Below, piece by piece: positions 28,495 through 37,564 of a stretch of DNA of 64,000 bases. Both the position numbers and the translations under genes were made by a program. The DNA lies in NCBI GenBank assembly GCA_964647485.1, contig CAZYHV010000008.1, forward strand, positions 1-64,000, in the 5' to 3' direction. Source of the stretch: FW021-bin31 sp964647485. Lineage in GTDB: Bacteria; Bacteroidota; Bacteroidia; Chitinophagales; Chitinophagaceae. Within the stretch, counting starts at the first letter, position 1. Every line of letters begins with the position of its first letter. The notes below the pieces were generated by a model, which had not been told where the DNA came from, ran no database searches, and saw only the letters and a program-made list of their open reading frames with translations.

Positions 28495-29613
28495 ATGCTC
28501 AAAAGAAATTATTATTTATTGTTACTCATCGGATTAATTTTCGCAAGTTGTAAAACAAAAGAATCTTCAGACCGATGGAGAAAAGGGATTGTAGAAGATG
28601 AATTTATATTTAAGGAAGCTCCTTTCCAATCTTGTCATGCATCTACCATTGCCGAAACACCTAATGGATTGGTTGCTGCTTGGTTTGGAGGCGATGAAGA
28701 AGGAGCCACAAATGTAGATATCTGGATAAGCCGGAAGTCTAAAGACGGAGAATGGACAGCGCCTGAAGATGTAGCAAATGGGATCTTGTCGGATACCCTT
28801 CGTTATCCTTGCTGGAATCCTGTACTCTATCAGATTCCGGATGGGGAATTACTGCTGTTTTATAAAATTGGTCATAGTCCATCTACCTGGAAAGGATGGA
28901 TGAAATCCTCTTCAGATGGCGGGAAAAGCTGGTCTGAGCCCAAAGCATTACCGGAAGGGATTTTAGGGCCTATAAAAGATAAACCGGTCTTATTGAAAAA
29001 TGGCACCCTGCTTTGTGGATCCAGTACAGAAGACCATGGATGGAATGTTCATTTTGAACTTACAAAAGATTTTGGAGAAACCTGGAAAAAAACACCGGAT
29101 ATAAAGGATTCTGGTATTTATGAGGTGATTCAACCCACTATTTTTACACATACTGACGGAAAAATTCAAGCCTTGTGCAGAACGAAAAATGGCGTAATTG
29201 CACAAACTTGGTCTTCTGATGAAGGAAAAACCTGGAGTACTCTTTCTAAAACAACCTTACCGGGAAATGGTTCCGGTATAGATGGAGTGACCCTGTCTGA
29301 TGGTCGGCAATTGTTGGTTTATAATCATGTATGGCCTCCAAAAGGAGAATATAAAGGAGAAAGAACGCCCCTGAATGTTGCAGTGTCTAAAGATGGTGAA
29401 ACATGGAGTGCTGCGGATGTTTTAGAAACTCCTCATCCGGATTTGAAAAATATTGACGACGAATATTCCTATCCTGCAGTGATACAAACTTCCGATGGAA
29501 TGGTTCATATCGTTTATACCTGGCGACGGACAAGAATTAAACATGTGGTGATAGATCCTGATAAAATGGAATTAACTCAAATGGAACATGGAGTTTGGCC
29601 AGAGAAAGAATGA
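28495..29613 (+). CDS. Sialidase-fold (BNR/Asp-box) lipoprotein
   Basis: A 372-residue lipoprotein (lipobox IFASC, C19). I chose the ATG at 28495; the upstream in-frame TTG at 28468 would overlap the GH78 gene and lengthen the signal. The protein is a six-bladed beta-propeller with several Asp-boxes (SSDGGKSW, KDFGETW, SSDEGKTW, SKDGETW). The start HASTIAETPNGLVAAWFGG is typical of the BNR_2 sialidase-like group common in PULs. No clear sialidase FRIP motif is visible and pectin lacks sialic acid, so a different target is likely, such as a 2-keto-3-deoxy sugar or a rhamnosyl/uronyl cap. Exact activity unknown. Confidence 0.85.
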   Translation: MLKRNYYLLLLIGLIFASCKTKESSDRWRKGIVEDEFIFKEAPFQSCHASTIAETPNGLVAAWFGGDEEGATNVDIWISRKSKDGEWTAPEDVANGILSDTLRYPCWNPVLYQIPDGELLLFYKIGHSPSTWKGWMKSSSDGGKSWSEPKALPEGILGPIKDKPVLLKNGTLLCGSSTEDHGWNVHFELTKDFGETWKKTPDIKDSGIYEVIQPTIFTHTDGKIQALCRTKNGVIAQTWSSDEGKTWSTLSKTTLPGNGSGIDGVTLSDGRQLLVYNHVWPPKGEYKGERTPLNVAVSKDGETWSAADVLETPHPDLKNIDDEYSYPAVIQTSDGMVHIVYTWRRTRIKHVVIDPDKMELTQMEHGVWPEKE

Positions 29614-29643
29614 AAATATTTAAATTTTTAAAAAGACTTTGAT

Positions 29644-30315
29644 ATGAAACGCTTGATTATTAGCGCTGTCATTGGAATGGTAACTATTTGTTCTATTCAA
29701 GCCAATGGGCAGCAGAAAACGACCCCGATGAAAAAGGTGTCCAATGAAAAACCAGATCCTGAACAAGTTAAGAAAGCAACCGAATGGGTGAATACCCTTC
29801 ATCTTAATAGTAAACAAAAAGAAGAGAAGGTGATTCATTTGATTGCCTATCATCTCAAAACTATTCGGGATTGGCATAATAGCCATTCCTATAAACGAGT
29901 TCCTGCTGGTATTAATCCGGAGACTGGGGCGGCTTTGAGTCAACTCGATCGACAGATTATTATAGACTCTTCAATCCCTGATTCTGTTCATACCAAGCTC
30001 ATGAAAGGGTTGCAAGAGTATCTTAATCAGCAACAAGTGGAGAAGATCTTAGACAAGTATACCGTTGGGAAAGTTGATTTTACGATGAAAGCGTACGAGA
30101 CCATTGTTCCCGATCTGACTCAAAAGGAAAAGAGTGTTATTCTAAAGAATTTAAAGGACGCAAGAGAGAGGGCTATTGATTATAAAAATATGAAGGAAAT
30201 ATCTGCCATTTTTGGTATTTATAAGACTAAAAATGAGCATTATTTAAATACTCATGGTCGGAATTGGAGAGATTTGTATCAGGCATACTATGATAAAGTG
30301 CATAATAAAAAATAG
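29644..30315 (+). CDS. DUF3826 family periplasmic helical protein, copy A
   Basis: A 223-residue exported protein (signal peptide 1-23, SIQANGQ) that looks entirely helical and highly charged. It matches the DUF3826 family, found in Bacteroidota PULs and without known function. Two segments, LNQQQVEKIL and LTQKEKSVIL, resemble the LTxxQ repeats of the Spy/CpxP periplasmic chaperones. A second copy is encoded at 41151-41831; each copy lies within about one gene of a GH78 rhamnosidase. The gap to the next gene is only 5 nt. A chaperone or accessory role for secreted enzymes is a guess. Confidence 0.78.
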   Translation: MKRLIISAVIGMVTICSIQANGQQKTTPMKKVSNEKPDPEQVKKATEWVNTLHLNSKQKEEKVIHLIAYHLKTIRDWHNSHSYKRVPAGINPETGAALSQLDRQIIIDSSIPDSVHTKLMKGLQEYLNQQQVEKILDKYTVGKVDFTMKAYETIVPDLTQKEKSVILKNLKDARERAIDYKNMKEISAIFGIYKTKNEHYLNTHGRNWRDLYQAYYDKVHNKK

Positions 30316-30320
30316 ATGGA

Positions 30321-31274
30321 ATGAAGAGATTAGATGAAGAATTGATAACAAAAGAAAAGAAAGGTAATCGACGACGTTTCTTCAAAGATTTAGCTTTTAT
30401 AGCCGGAGGTGTTTTGGCATCAAGAAGCGTCTTTGGAATAAATTCATCCCGGAATCGAAGCGCTTTTAAAAGAGAAGAGGAGAAGACATTTCCTATAGGG
30501 GTTTGTGATTGGATGATTTTGGAACGTCAGGATTTAGATGCTTTCCCTCTGTCAAAGAAAATAGGGGTAGATGGGGTAGAAGTGGATATGGGAAGTTTGG
30601 GAAACCGGAAAACTTTTGATAGCCAATTAGGGGATCCTGAGATGCAAAAGAAGTTTTTAGATACGGCTTCTGATTGGGGTCTTGATATCTGTTCTTTGGC
30701 CATGTCAGGATTTTATGCGCAATCCTTTGCAGAACGACCGACAGCCTTGCGTATGGTTGGAGATTGTATAGATACCATGGTGGATATGAAGGTGAAAATA
30801 GCCTTTTTACCATTAGGGGTAACCTGTGATTTGGTAAAATATCCGGAGTTGCGTCCTGCTGTTGTAAAGCGTTTGAAGGCGGTGGCTTCACGTGCCGAGA
30901 AAGAGCAGGTTATCATTGGAGTAGAAACGGCTTTAGATGCAACTGAAGAATTGAAACTGTTGGAGGATATTGGCTCCCCGGCCATACAAAGCTATTTTAA
31001 TTTTGCAAATGCCCTACAAAATGGAAGAGATCTTAATAAAGAATTACAAATTCTGGGAAGAGATCGAATCTGTCAGATTCATTGTACGGATGAAGACGGG
31101 GTCTTGCTTCAGGATAATTCCCGATTAGATATGCATAAAGTTAAAAGAACATTAGAAGAAATGGGATGGAAAGGATGGTTGGTACTGGAGCGTTCACGCC
31201 AGGCTGATCAACCTCATGATGTTTTGGCGAACTATGGAGCGAATACAAGGTATATGAAATCAATATTTCAGTAA
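30321..31274 (+). CDS. Tat-exported TIM barrel, sugar isomerase/epimerase-like
   Basis: A 317-residue protein of the xylose-isomerase-like TIM-barrel (AP endonuclease 2) superfamily. The N-terminus NRRRFFKDLAFIAGG is a twin-arginine-type signal, so it is probably exported folded with its metal. Expected metal-site positions are E202 (GVETALD), N227 (SYFNFAN, where many relatives have Asp in YYDVGN), H254 (QIHCTDEDG) and E290 (LVLERS). Annotated relatives are called sugar phosphate isomerases, but periplasmic location makes phosphorylated substrates unlikely; some Tat-tagged relatives act as lyases or epimerases on oxidised glycosides. No oxidoreductase partner is present here. Confidence 0.85.
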   Translation: MKRLDEELITKEKKGNRRRFFKDLAFIAGGVLASRSVFGINSSRNRSAFKREEEKTFPIGVCDWMILERQDLDAFPLSKKIGVDGVEVDMGSLGNRKTFDSQLGDPEMQKKFLDTASDWGLDICSLAMSGFYAQSFAERPTALRMVGDCIDTMVDMKVKIAFLPLGVTCDLVKYPELRPAVVKRLKAVASRAEKEQVIIGVETALDATEELKLLEDIGSPAIQSYFNFANALQNGRDLNKELQILGRDRICQIHCTDEDGVLLQDNSRLDMHKVKRTLEEMGWKGWLVLERSRQADQPHDVLANYGANTRYMKSIFQ

Positions 31275-31303
31275 GATTTAATCATAAAAATAAGTAAAAG
31301 AAG

Positions 31304-33037
31304 ATGAGAAAAAATTGTTTGTATGTGATAGGTTTGGTAGTCAGTGTGCTATGTGTTATTCAGCCTGCTATGGCGCAATATCCGGTTATTCCTCCCTCTT
31401 TAGAGGCGAAGGCGGATGCCAAAATGGAAAAAATTAAAGCAAGGTCTGATAGTATTTGGAAAAATGAAGCTTTTCCTATTGTCAACCAACAAGCGCAAAA
31501 GGGTCGCCCTTACGTACCATTTGCATCCATCCCCAAACATTTACCACAGGCTGATATCCCTGCTTTTCCGGGTGCGGTAGGCGGCGGTGCACATACTGCT
31601 GGTGGCCGAGGGGGGGATGTTTATGAAGTGACCAGCCTTGCAGATAGTGGACCCGGAACTTTTCGTGAAGCCTTAGAATCCGGTGGGGCAAGAACTATTG
31701 TTTTCAATGTAGCTGGTGTCATTCATCTAAAAACTCCGATTTTTGTCAGAGCTCCTTATGTTACGATTGCTGGACAGACAGCTCCCGGAGACGGCGTGTG
31801 TATTGCCGGTGAATCTGTAAAAATTGAGACCCATGATGTGATTATCAGGCATATGCGGTTTAGGAGGGGAGCTACCGATGTTACCCGGAGAGATGATGCC
31901 CTTGGTGGACCGGGAAAAGGGAATATTATCATCGATCATGTCTCTGCCAGTTGGGGACTGGATGAAAATATGTCTATGTACCGCAATATTTTTATTAAAG
32001 ATGGTAAAGAGATAAAACTTCCTCTTGCGAATATTACCATCATGAATTGTATTTCTTCTGAAGCGCTTTCTACCTATAATCATGCGCTTGGAAGTACCGT
32101 TGGTGGGCTGAATAGTACTATTATTCGAAATTTATGGGCAGATAATGTGGGAAGAAATCCCTCAATAGGTATGTGGGGAGATTTTTTATTTGCCAACAAT
32201 GTATTATTCAACTGGTGGAATCGTAGTGTAGATGGTGGAGATTATCGTTCGATGTATAATATTATCAATAATTATTACAAACCGGGTCCCATGACCCCTG
32301 AAGATAAGCCTATTAGTCATCGTATTATTGAAGTGCAGCGAGGCAATATTGATACTGCTATTTTTGGTAGAACTTATGCTCATGGAAACGTCATAGAGGG
32401 GAATGAAAAAGTAACTGAAAATAATTGGGATGGTGGTGTACAAATTGATGATATGTCTTTTGATGAAGCGAAGAAATACTTTCCTGCCTTTAAAGTAAAT
32501 CATCCTTTTCCATTGTATCCTAATTTACATATTATGCCGGCTAAAGAAGCCTTTAGATATGTGTTGGATCATGTTGGTGCCAGATTGCCAAAAAGAGATC
32601 CTGTAGATCAACGTATTATTGAGCAGGTTCGTACAGGGGAAATTCATAATACAAAAGGGAAGGTGGTACATACCGGAGATAAATATGTAGATCGTCGACT
32701 TGATCCGGAATCTTTTAAAAAAGGAATTATCATGGATATAAGTCAGGTGGGAGGGTATCCTGATTATGAAGGAACTCCCTATAAAGATAGCGATCATGAT
32801 GGTATGCCGGATGCTTATGAGAAAAAGTATCAGGATTTAGGACTTGACCCTTATAAGTTTGATGCCAACGGAGATATTGATCAGGACGGATATACCAATC
32901 TTGAAATGTATATTAATGGTATTGATCCCCGTAATCATACCGATTGGACAGATCCAAATAATAATATGAATACGCTGGCAGAGAAAGCAGAAGGGAAAGG
33001 ATTAATCGGGAATTGGATTGGAGAAAAAAAAGAATAG
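31304..33037 (+). CDS. Secreted PL1 pectate lyase, copy C
   Basis: A 577-residue secreted PL1 enzyme (signal peptide 1-24, PAMAQ; mature QYPVIPP), third member of the group with copies A and B but more diverged. It keeps TRRDDALGG, IDHVSASWGLDE and the arginine motif NVGRNPS, so calcium binding and catalysis look intact. The C-terminus has calcium-type repeats (DSDHDGMPD, DIDQDGYTN) and a longer Lys/Gly-rich end. Its separation from A and B by eight genes, and its position just before a second GH140 gene, suggests that a PL1-GH140 block was duplicated within the locus. Confidence 0.92.
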   Translation: MRKNCLYVIGLVVSVLCVIQPAMAQYPVIPPSLEAKADAKMEKIKARSDSIWKNEAFPIVNQQAQKGRPYVPFASIPKHLPQADIPAFPGAVGGGAHTAGGRGGDVYEVTSLADSGPGTFREALESGGARTIVFNVAGVIHLKTPIFVRAPYVTIAGQTAPGDGVCIAGESVKIETHDVIIRHMRFRRGATDVTRRDDALGGPGKGNIIIDHVSASWGLDENMSMYRNIFIKDGKEIKLPLANITIMNCISSEALSTYNHALGSTVGGLNSTIIRNLWADNVGRNPSIGMWGDFLFANNVLFNWWNRSVDGGDYRSMYNIINNYYKPGPMTPEDKPISHRIIEVQRGNIDTAIFGRTYAHGNVIEGNEKVTENNWDGGVQIDDMSFDEAKKYFPAFKVNHPFPLYPNLHIMPAKEAFRYVLDHVGARLPKRDPVDQRIIEQVRTGEIHNTKGKVVHTGDKYVDRRLDPESFKKGIIMDISQVGGYPDYEGTPYKDSDHDGMPDAYEKKYQDLGLDPYKFDANGDIDQDGYTNLEMYINGIDPRNHTDWTDPNNNMNTLAEKAEGKGLIGNWIGEKKE

Positions 33038-33114
33038 GAATCGATTTACAGCTTCAATGAAAAGAGAAATATCCAATTGAGAATTGCAATATGATCGAAT
33101 ATAAAAGTGTTAAA

Positions 33115-34503
33115 ATGAAAAGAGAAGGTATTTATTTACTACTGCTTTGTTGGATACTGATGAGTGGGGCTTGTGCGCAAAAACATAAGTCGTATCAGAT
33201 GAATGCACTTCAGGTCTCTGATAACGGTCGATTCCTCACTAAAGGGAGTGGAAAACCTTTTTTTTGGCTTGGAGAAACCGCATGGTTACTATTTACAAAG
33301 TTAAATCGGGAAGAAGCAATACGGTATCTGGATAATCGAAAAGATAAAGGATTTACGGTTATTCAAGCCATCGTTGTTCCTTCTGTATCTTCTACCAATG
33401 CTTATGGCGATAGTATTTTTATAAATCAAAATTTTACTCAACCTGCGGTCACGTCAGGGCATGCCTTTAATGATTCTCTGGCGTATGATTATTGGGATCA
33501 TATTGATTTTGTCATAAAAGAAGCTGCGAAGAGAGGAATTTATATGGCACTGGTTCCGATTTGGGGAGGAAATGTGCTTTCCGGAAAAGTCAATCAACAG
33601 GAAGCTCATCAATTTGCCGGGTTTTTAGCTGATCGATATAAAAAGGATTCTAATATTGTATGGATCAATGGGGGAGATGTTTATGGCAGTGATTCTATAG
33701 CAGTATGGAATAGTATTGGGCAGACCTTAAACAGAAAGGATCCGAATCATCTCATTACATTTCATCCCCGGGGCAGGATGATGTCTTCTATGTGGTTTCA
33801 TGATCAGCCCTGGTTGGATTTTAATATGTTTCAATCCGGACATCGGAGATATGATCAGGATTCAACGAAACTAAATTTTGGGGAAGATAATTGGCGTTAT
33901 GTTCGCCTTGATTATAACAAAACGCCGGTTAAGCCGACCTTGGATGGAGAACCTTCTTATGAAGGGATTCCTCAAGGACTCCACGATACGACCCAGCCCC
34001 GTTGGCAGGCTTCTGATCTTAGGAGATATGGCTATTGGTCTGTATTTGCAGGAGCCTGCGGCTTTACCTATGGAGATAATGCGGTTTGGCAGATGCATAC
34101 TCCTTCTGATCAGGGAGCATTTGGTGTGCGTCAGAATTGGTATGATGCGCTCAATGATTCCGGAGCTATTCAGGTGCAATACTTAAAAAAACTGATGCTT
34201 TCCTATCCGTATTTTAGCCGGGTTCCTGATTCTACCTTGGTGGCGAACCAGGGTCTTCGCTATAATCATTTGGCAGCCACCCGTGGGAAAAAATATGCAA
34301 TGGTTTATACTTATAATGGACGTGTGATGAAAATAAATATGGGAAAAATATCGGGTGAAAAAGTAAAGGCCAGCTGGTACAGCCCCAGGGATGGTAGCAA
34401 AAACGTTATTGGCGAATTTCCCAATTCCGGAGAGCAATCCTTTGATCCTCCTGGAGAAAAGACAGATGGGAATGACTGGGTGCTGCTGTTAGAGTCGGAA
34501 TAA
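33115..34503 (+). CDS. GH140/DUF4038-family glycosidase, copy B
   Basis: A 462-residue exported enzyme, paralogue of the protein at 23498-24910. I prefer the start at 33115 (MKREGIYLLLLCW), which gives a compact signal ending SGACAQ; an in-frame ATG at 33091 adds eight residues. Barrel motifs are conserved: FFWLGETAWLLFTKL, the acid/base-like INGGDVYGSD and the nucleophile-like LDGEPSYEG, then HDTTQPRWQA and GACGFTYGDNAV. The C-terminal domain (FDPPGEKTDGNDW) is shared. Function is probably side-chain hydrolysis of pectin (apiosidase-like). Keeping two copies with intact active sites suggests different linkages or aglycones. Confidence 0.88.
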   Translation: MKREGIYLLLLCWILMSGACAQKHKSYQMNALQVSDNGRFLTKGSGKPFFWLGETAWLLFTKLNREEAIRYLDNRKDKGFTVIQAIVVPSVSSTNAYGDSIFINQNFTQPAVTSGHAFNDSLAYDYWDHIDFVIKEAAKRGIYMALVPIWGGNVLSGKVNQQEAHQFAGFLADRYKKDSNIVWINGGDVYGSDSIAVWNSIGQTLNRKDPNHLITFHPRGRMMSSMWFHDQPWLDFNMFQSGHRRYDQDSTKLNFGEDNWRYVRLDYNKTPVKPTLDGEPSYEGIPQGLHDTTQPRWQASDLRRYGYWSVFAGACGFTYGDNAVWQMHTPSDQGAFGVRQNWYDALNDSGAIQVQYLKKLMLSYPYFSRVPDSTLVANQGLRYNHLAATRGKKYAMVYTYNGRVMKINMGKISGEKVKASWYSPRDGSKNVIGEFPNSGEQSFDPPGEKTDGNDWVLLLESE

Positions 34504-34535
34504 ATAAAAATGGTTACTAATAATTAAAGAATGGT

Positions 34536-35489
34536 ATGCTTAAACGAATTTTAATCTTTTTACTGCTTCCAATATTCTTTCTTTCTTGTAGCTCAACGAA
34601 GGAGGAAAACGAGGTCTACATTTTTACTTCCTTTCGGGAACCGGGAACCGATGGTTTATATTTCCTTTATAGCCATGATGGTTATCATTGGAAGGATTTA
34701 GGCGGTCCTTTTTTGAGACCTGAGGTAGGACATAAGGTTATGAGAGATCCTTCTATTGTTCAGGGGCCGGATGGGATTTTCCATTTGGTATGGACTTCAG
34801 GATGGAAAGGCGATTTGGGTTTCGGATATGCCTCTTCCAAAGATTTGGTTCATTGGTCAAAGGAAGAATTTATTCCGGTGATGGAATATGATACCACAAC
34901 AGTGAATGTGTGGGCGCCGGAACTTTTTTATGATGATGCGAAAGAAAGATTTATAATTATTTGGGCTTCCACGATCCCTCATCGATTCCCAAAGGGAATG
35001 GAGGAGGAAGATAACAATCATCGAATGTATTATACCACTACAAAGGATTTTAAAACTTTTTCAGATACCAAATTATTTTTTGATCCGGGTTACAGTGTTA
35101 TTGATGCGGTGATTGTAAAAAGAGCGGAGAAAGACTATGTTTTAGTGTTTAAAGATAATACCCGCCCTGAAAGAGATTTGAAAGTGGCTTTTGGAGAAAA
35201 ACCACTAGGTCCTTTTCATGATTTTTCAAAGCCATTTACAGAAAAATTCACTGAAGGTCCTACCGTTTTGAAAAAAGATGACGCTTGGATTATTTATTAT
35301 GATGCTTACAGAGAAAAAGAATATAAGGCTTCTAAGACTAAAGATTTTCAACATTTTATAGATATTTCTGACCAAGTGGATATTCCTGAAGGACATAAAC
35401 ATGGTACTATTTTTAAAACAACGGAATCTGTATTGAAAGGGTTAAAAGAAAAGAGTCGTAAAAGAAAAGCAAAGGAAAATATAAAATAA
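34536..35489 (+). CDS. GH43-family glycosidase lipoprotein
   Basis: A 317-residue lipoprotein (lipobox FFLSC, C18) with a five-bladed beta-propeller of the GH43 type. Candidate catalytic residues fit the family layout: base D72 (MRDPSIV), pKa-modulating D191 (SVIDAVI) and acid E241 (FTEGPTV); WAPEL at 128-132 is also typical. It ends in a basic tail (KEKSRKRKAKENIK). GH43 enzymes in pectin loci are mostly alpha-L-arabinofuranosidases or beta-galactosidases that trim RG-I side chains; the exact specificity cannot be read here. The next gene begins 1 nt after its stop codon. Confidence 0.85.
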   Translation: MLKRILIFLLLPIFFLSCSSTKEENEVYIFTSFREPGTDGLYFLYSHDGYHWKDLGGPFLRPEVGHKVMRDPSIVQGPDGIFHLVWTSGWKGDLGFGYASSKDLVHWSKEEFIPVMEYDTTTVNVWAPELFYDDAKERFIIIWASTIPHRFPKGMEEEDNNHRMYYTTTKDFKTFSDTKLFFDPGYSVIDAVIVKRAEKDYVLVFKDNTRPERDLKVAFGEKPLGPFHDFSKPFTEKFTEGPTVLKKDDAWIIYYDAYREKEYKASKTKDFQHFIDISDQVDIPEGHKHGTIFKTTESVLKGLKEKSRKRKAKENIK

Positions 35490-35490
35490 A

Positions 35491-37374
35491 ATGAGAATGG
35501 AAAAAAAAGATGTTACAATAAAAAAGACAATAAGAAGTAGCGTATGGATCTTATTGCTGTGCTTTTATGCAATAGGAGTAAGAGGACAGGATACTGCGCG
35601 TTTTATCGGAACGCAACTTGCTAACCTGGACTATGCCAATGGACACTTACCTCCGGTACTAGGTGTTCATAATATTCAGGTGATGCGTGCCAATCGTGAA
35701 AATCCCTCAACGGTGGGTGAAATAAAAGGTTGGACCTACAATCATCAACCTATGCTTGCCTATTGGAATGGTACTTTTTATATGCAATATGTAAGTGATC
35801 CGGTGGATGAACATGGACCTCCCGGAAGAACCCTGTTGGTGACGTCAAAGGATGGTTATCATTGGTCAAATCCTAAAATTGTTTTTCCTACCTATCGCAT
35901 TCCGGATGGTACAAAAAAGAATGGATCTGTTGCCCATGACTTAGGTTCGGTGATGCACCAACGGATGGGTTTTTTTGTTGCCAATAATGGTCGGCTGTTA
36001 ACGCTAGGGTATCATGGATTAGTTATAGCTCCCGGAGATGGACCCAATGATGGACATGGTATCGGTAGAGTAGTTCGGGAAATCCATAAAGATGGAAGCT
36101 GGGGACCTGTTTATTTTATTCATTACAATAAAGGCTGGAATGCAGATAATACCTATTATCCCTATTATACTTCAAGTTCAGATAAGGGCTTTGTTGAAGC
36201 TTGTAATGAGTTATTGAATACTCCGCTTATGGTGCAACAGTGGGTTGAAGAATCGGATCCCGGAGATCCTCTTATCCCATTGAATAATCGATTTAAGGCA
36301 ATGAGTTATTATTTTCTTCCTAATGGGGAGACGATTGCCTTTTGGAAACATGCGCTGACTTCCGTTAGCCTGGATAGTGGGAGAACCTGGGAATATCATC
36401 CAATAAGATCTCCCGGCTTTGTTACTGCCAATGCAAAGCAATGGGCGCAGAAGACCTCAGATGATAAATATGTGCTCGCTTATAATCCGGCGGAGGAATA
36501 TAGATGGCCAATAGCACTTTCTGTAAGCAAGGATGGTTTGGTATTCGACCATTTGTGGTTGCTTTGTGGCGAAGTGCCGCCAAGAAGATATATCGGTCAT
36601 TTTAAATCCTATGGTCCGCAGTATGTTCGGGGTATATTACCGGGCAATGGCTCGCCAAAAAATGGGAATTTATGGGTGTCTTATAGTATGAACAAAGAAG
36701 ATATGTGGATTGCGGATGTTCCTGTGCCTATTCGAGGGAAAGCCGCAAAATTCATTGATGAAGACTTTAACGATGTTTCGTCTATCAAAGATTTGACCAC
36801 CTGGAATATTTACAGCCCACTTTGGGCTCCGGTGAGTATTTCAAAACTGAAAGATGGAACGAAGGCGCTCACCTTGTCTGACAAAGATAGGTATGATTAT
36901 GCCCGGGTAGATCGATTATTCCCTGAATCCAAAAGTGCTGCAATAGAATTTGAAGTCCAACCGGATCAGTCTGATTCAGGAACGTTAAATATTGAATTGC
37001 AAAATAATAAAGGGACTGGAGCGGTTCGGATTATATTTGATCGTAAAGGCCAGCTTAAACTTAAGGTAGGACCGAAAAACAATAATATTTTACAATATAA
37101 AAAAGGGGAGACGTACCATTTTAGAATTGAATATGATACCCATAATTGGGAATATAAGCTGTTTGTGAATGGTGAAAAGATTACCAAACGTCGGTTTTAT
37201 GTAGCTGTTAATACTTTGAGTAGGGTAGTGTTCAGAACAGGAAAACGTCGTTATTTCCCTACTATTGATACCATGGAAGAAGAAGGAGAAGATTTAAAAG
37301 ATGCAGGGAAACCGGTTAAAAAAGCTACTTTTTATATTAAATCTGTAAAAACAGAAGCTTTGGATGGTTTTTGA
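35491..37374 (+). CDS. Sialidase-fold propeller + jelly-roll protein, unknown activity
   Basis: A 627-residue exported protein (signal peptide about 1-32, IGVRGQ). The N-terminal 410 residues look like a six-bladed propeller with BNR-like blades (SKDGYHWS, LDSGRTWEY, SKDGLVFD) and conserved His/Asp/Arg-rich loops (VAHDLGSVMHQRMG, PNDGHGIGR, PPRRYIGHFKSYG). The C-terminal 200 residues resemble a LamG/concanavalin-like jelly roll (AAIEFEVQPDQSDSG, YKLFVNGEKI). This two-domain form occurs in pectin and arabinogalactan PULs, but I cannot assign an EC activity. A lyase or hydrolase removing rhamnose- or uronate-containing caps is possible. It is translationally close to the GH43 gene upstream and is the last gene before a 190-nt gap. 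Confidence 0.75.
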   Translation: MRMEKKDVTIKKTIRSSVWILLLCFYAIGVRGQDTARFIGTQLANLDYANGHLPPVLGVHNIQVMRANRENPSTVGEIKGWTYNHQPMLAYWNGTFYMQYVSDPVDEHGPPGRTLLVTSKDGYHWSNPKIVFPTYRIPDGTKKNGSVAHDLGSVMHQRMGFFVANNGRLLTLGYHGLVIAPGDGPNDGHGIGRVVREIHKDGSWGPVYFIHYNKGWNADNTYYPYYTSSSDKGFVEACNELLNTPLMVQQWVEESDPGDPLIPLNNRFKAMSYYFLPNGETIAFWKHALTSVSLDSGRTWEYHPIRSPGFVTANAKQWAQKTSDDKYVLAYNPAEEYRWPIALSVSKDGLVFDHLWLLCGEVPPRRYIGHFKSYGPQYVRGILPGNGSPKNGNLWVSYSMNKEDMWIADVPVPIRGKAAKFIDEDFNDVSSIKDLTTWNIYSPLWAPVSISKLKDGTKALTLSDKDRYDYARVDRLFPESKSAAIEFEVQPDQSDSGTLNIELQNNKGTGAVRIIFDRKGQLKLKVGPKNNNILQYKKGETYHFRIEYDTHNWEYKLFVNGEKITKRRFYVAVNTLSRVVFRTGKRRYFPTIDTMEEEGEDLKDAGKPVKKATFYIKSVKTEALDGF

Positions 37375-37564
37375 GATTAATGGCTTTCGGCTTTTACTTT
37401 CATCAAGTGTGTGCAATCTGTATGATCAAAAAAGAAGGCTTGGAAGGATCGATAATATATTACAGTAAAGAGAGAAGAATTGAATACTTTCATTAAAATA
37501 TTAATTGGACATTTGCTCTTAAGAAATTGATCAAGATTTCTCTACAAGAAAAGTAGGAATAAAT

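Noticed and set aside
28495..29613. True sialidase acting on sialic acid
   Set aside because: No FRIP motif is visible and all neighbours target pectin, which has no sialic acid.
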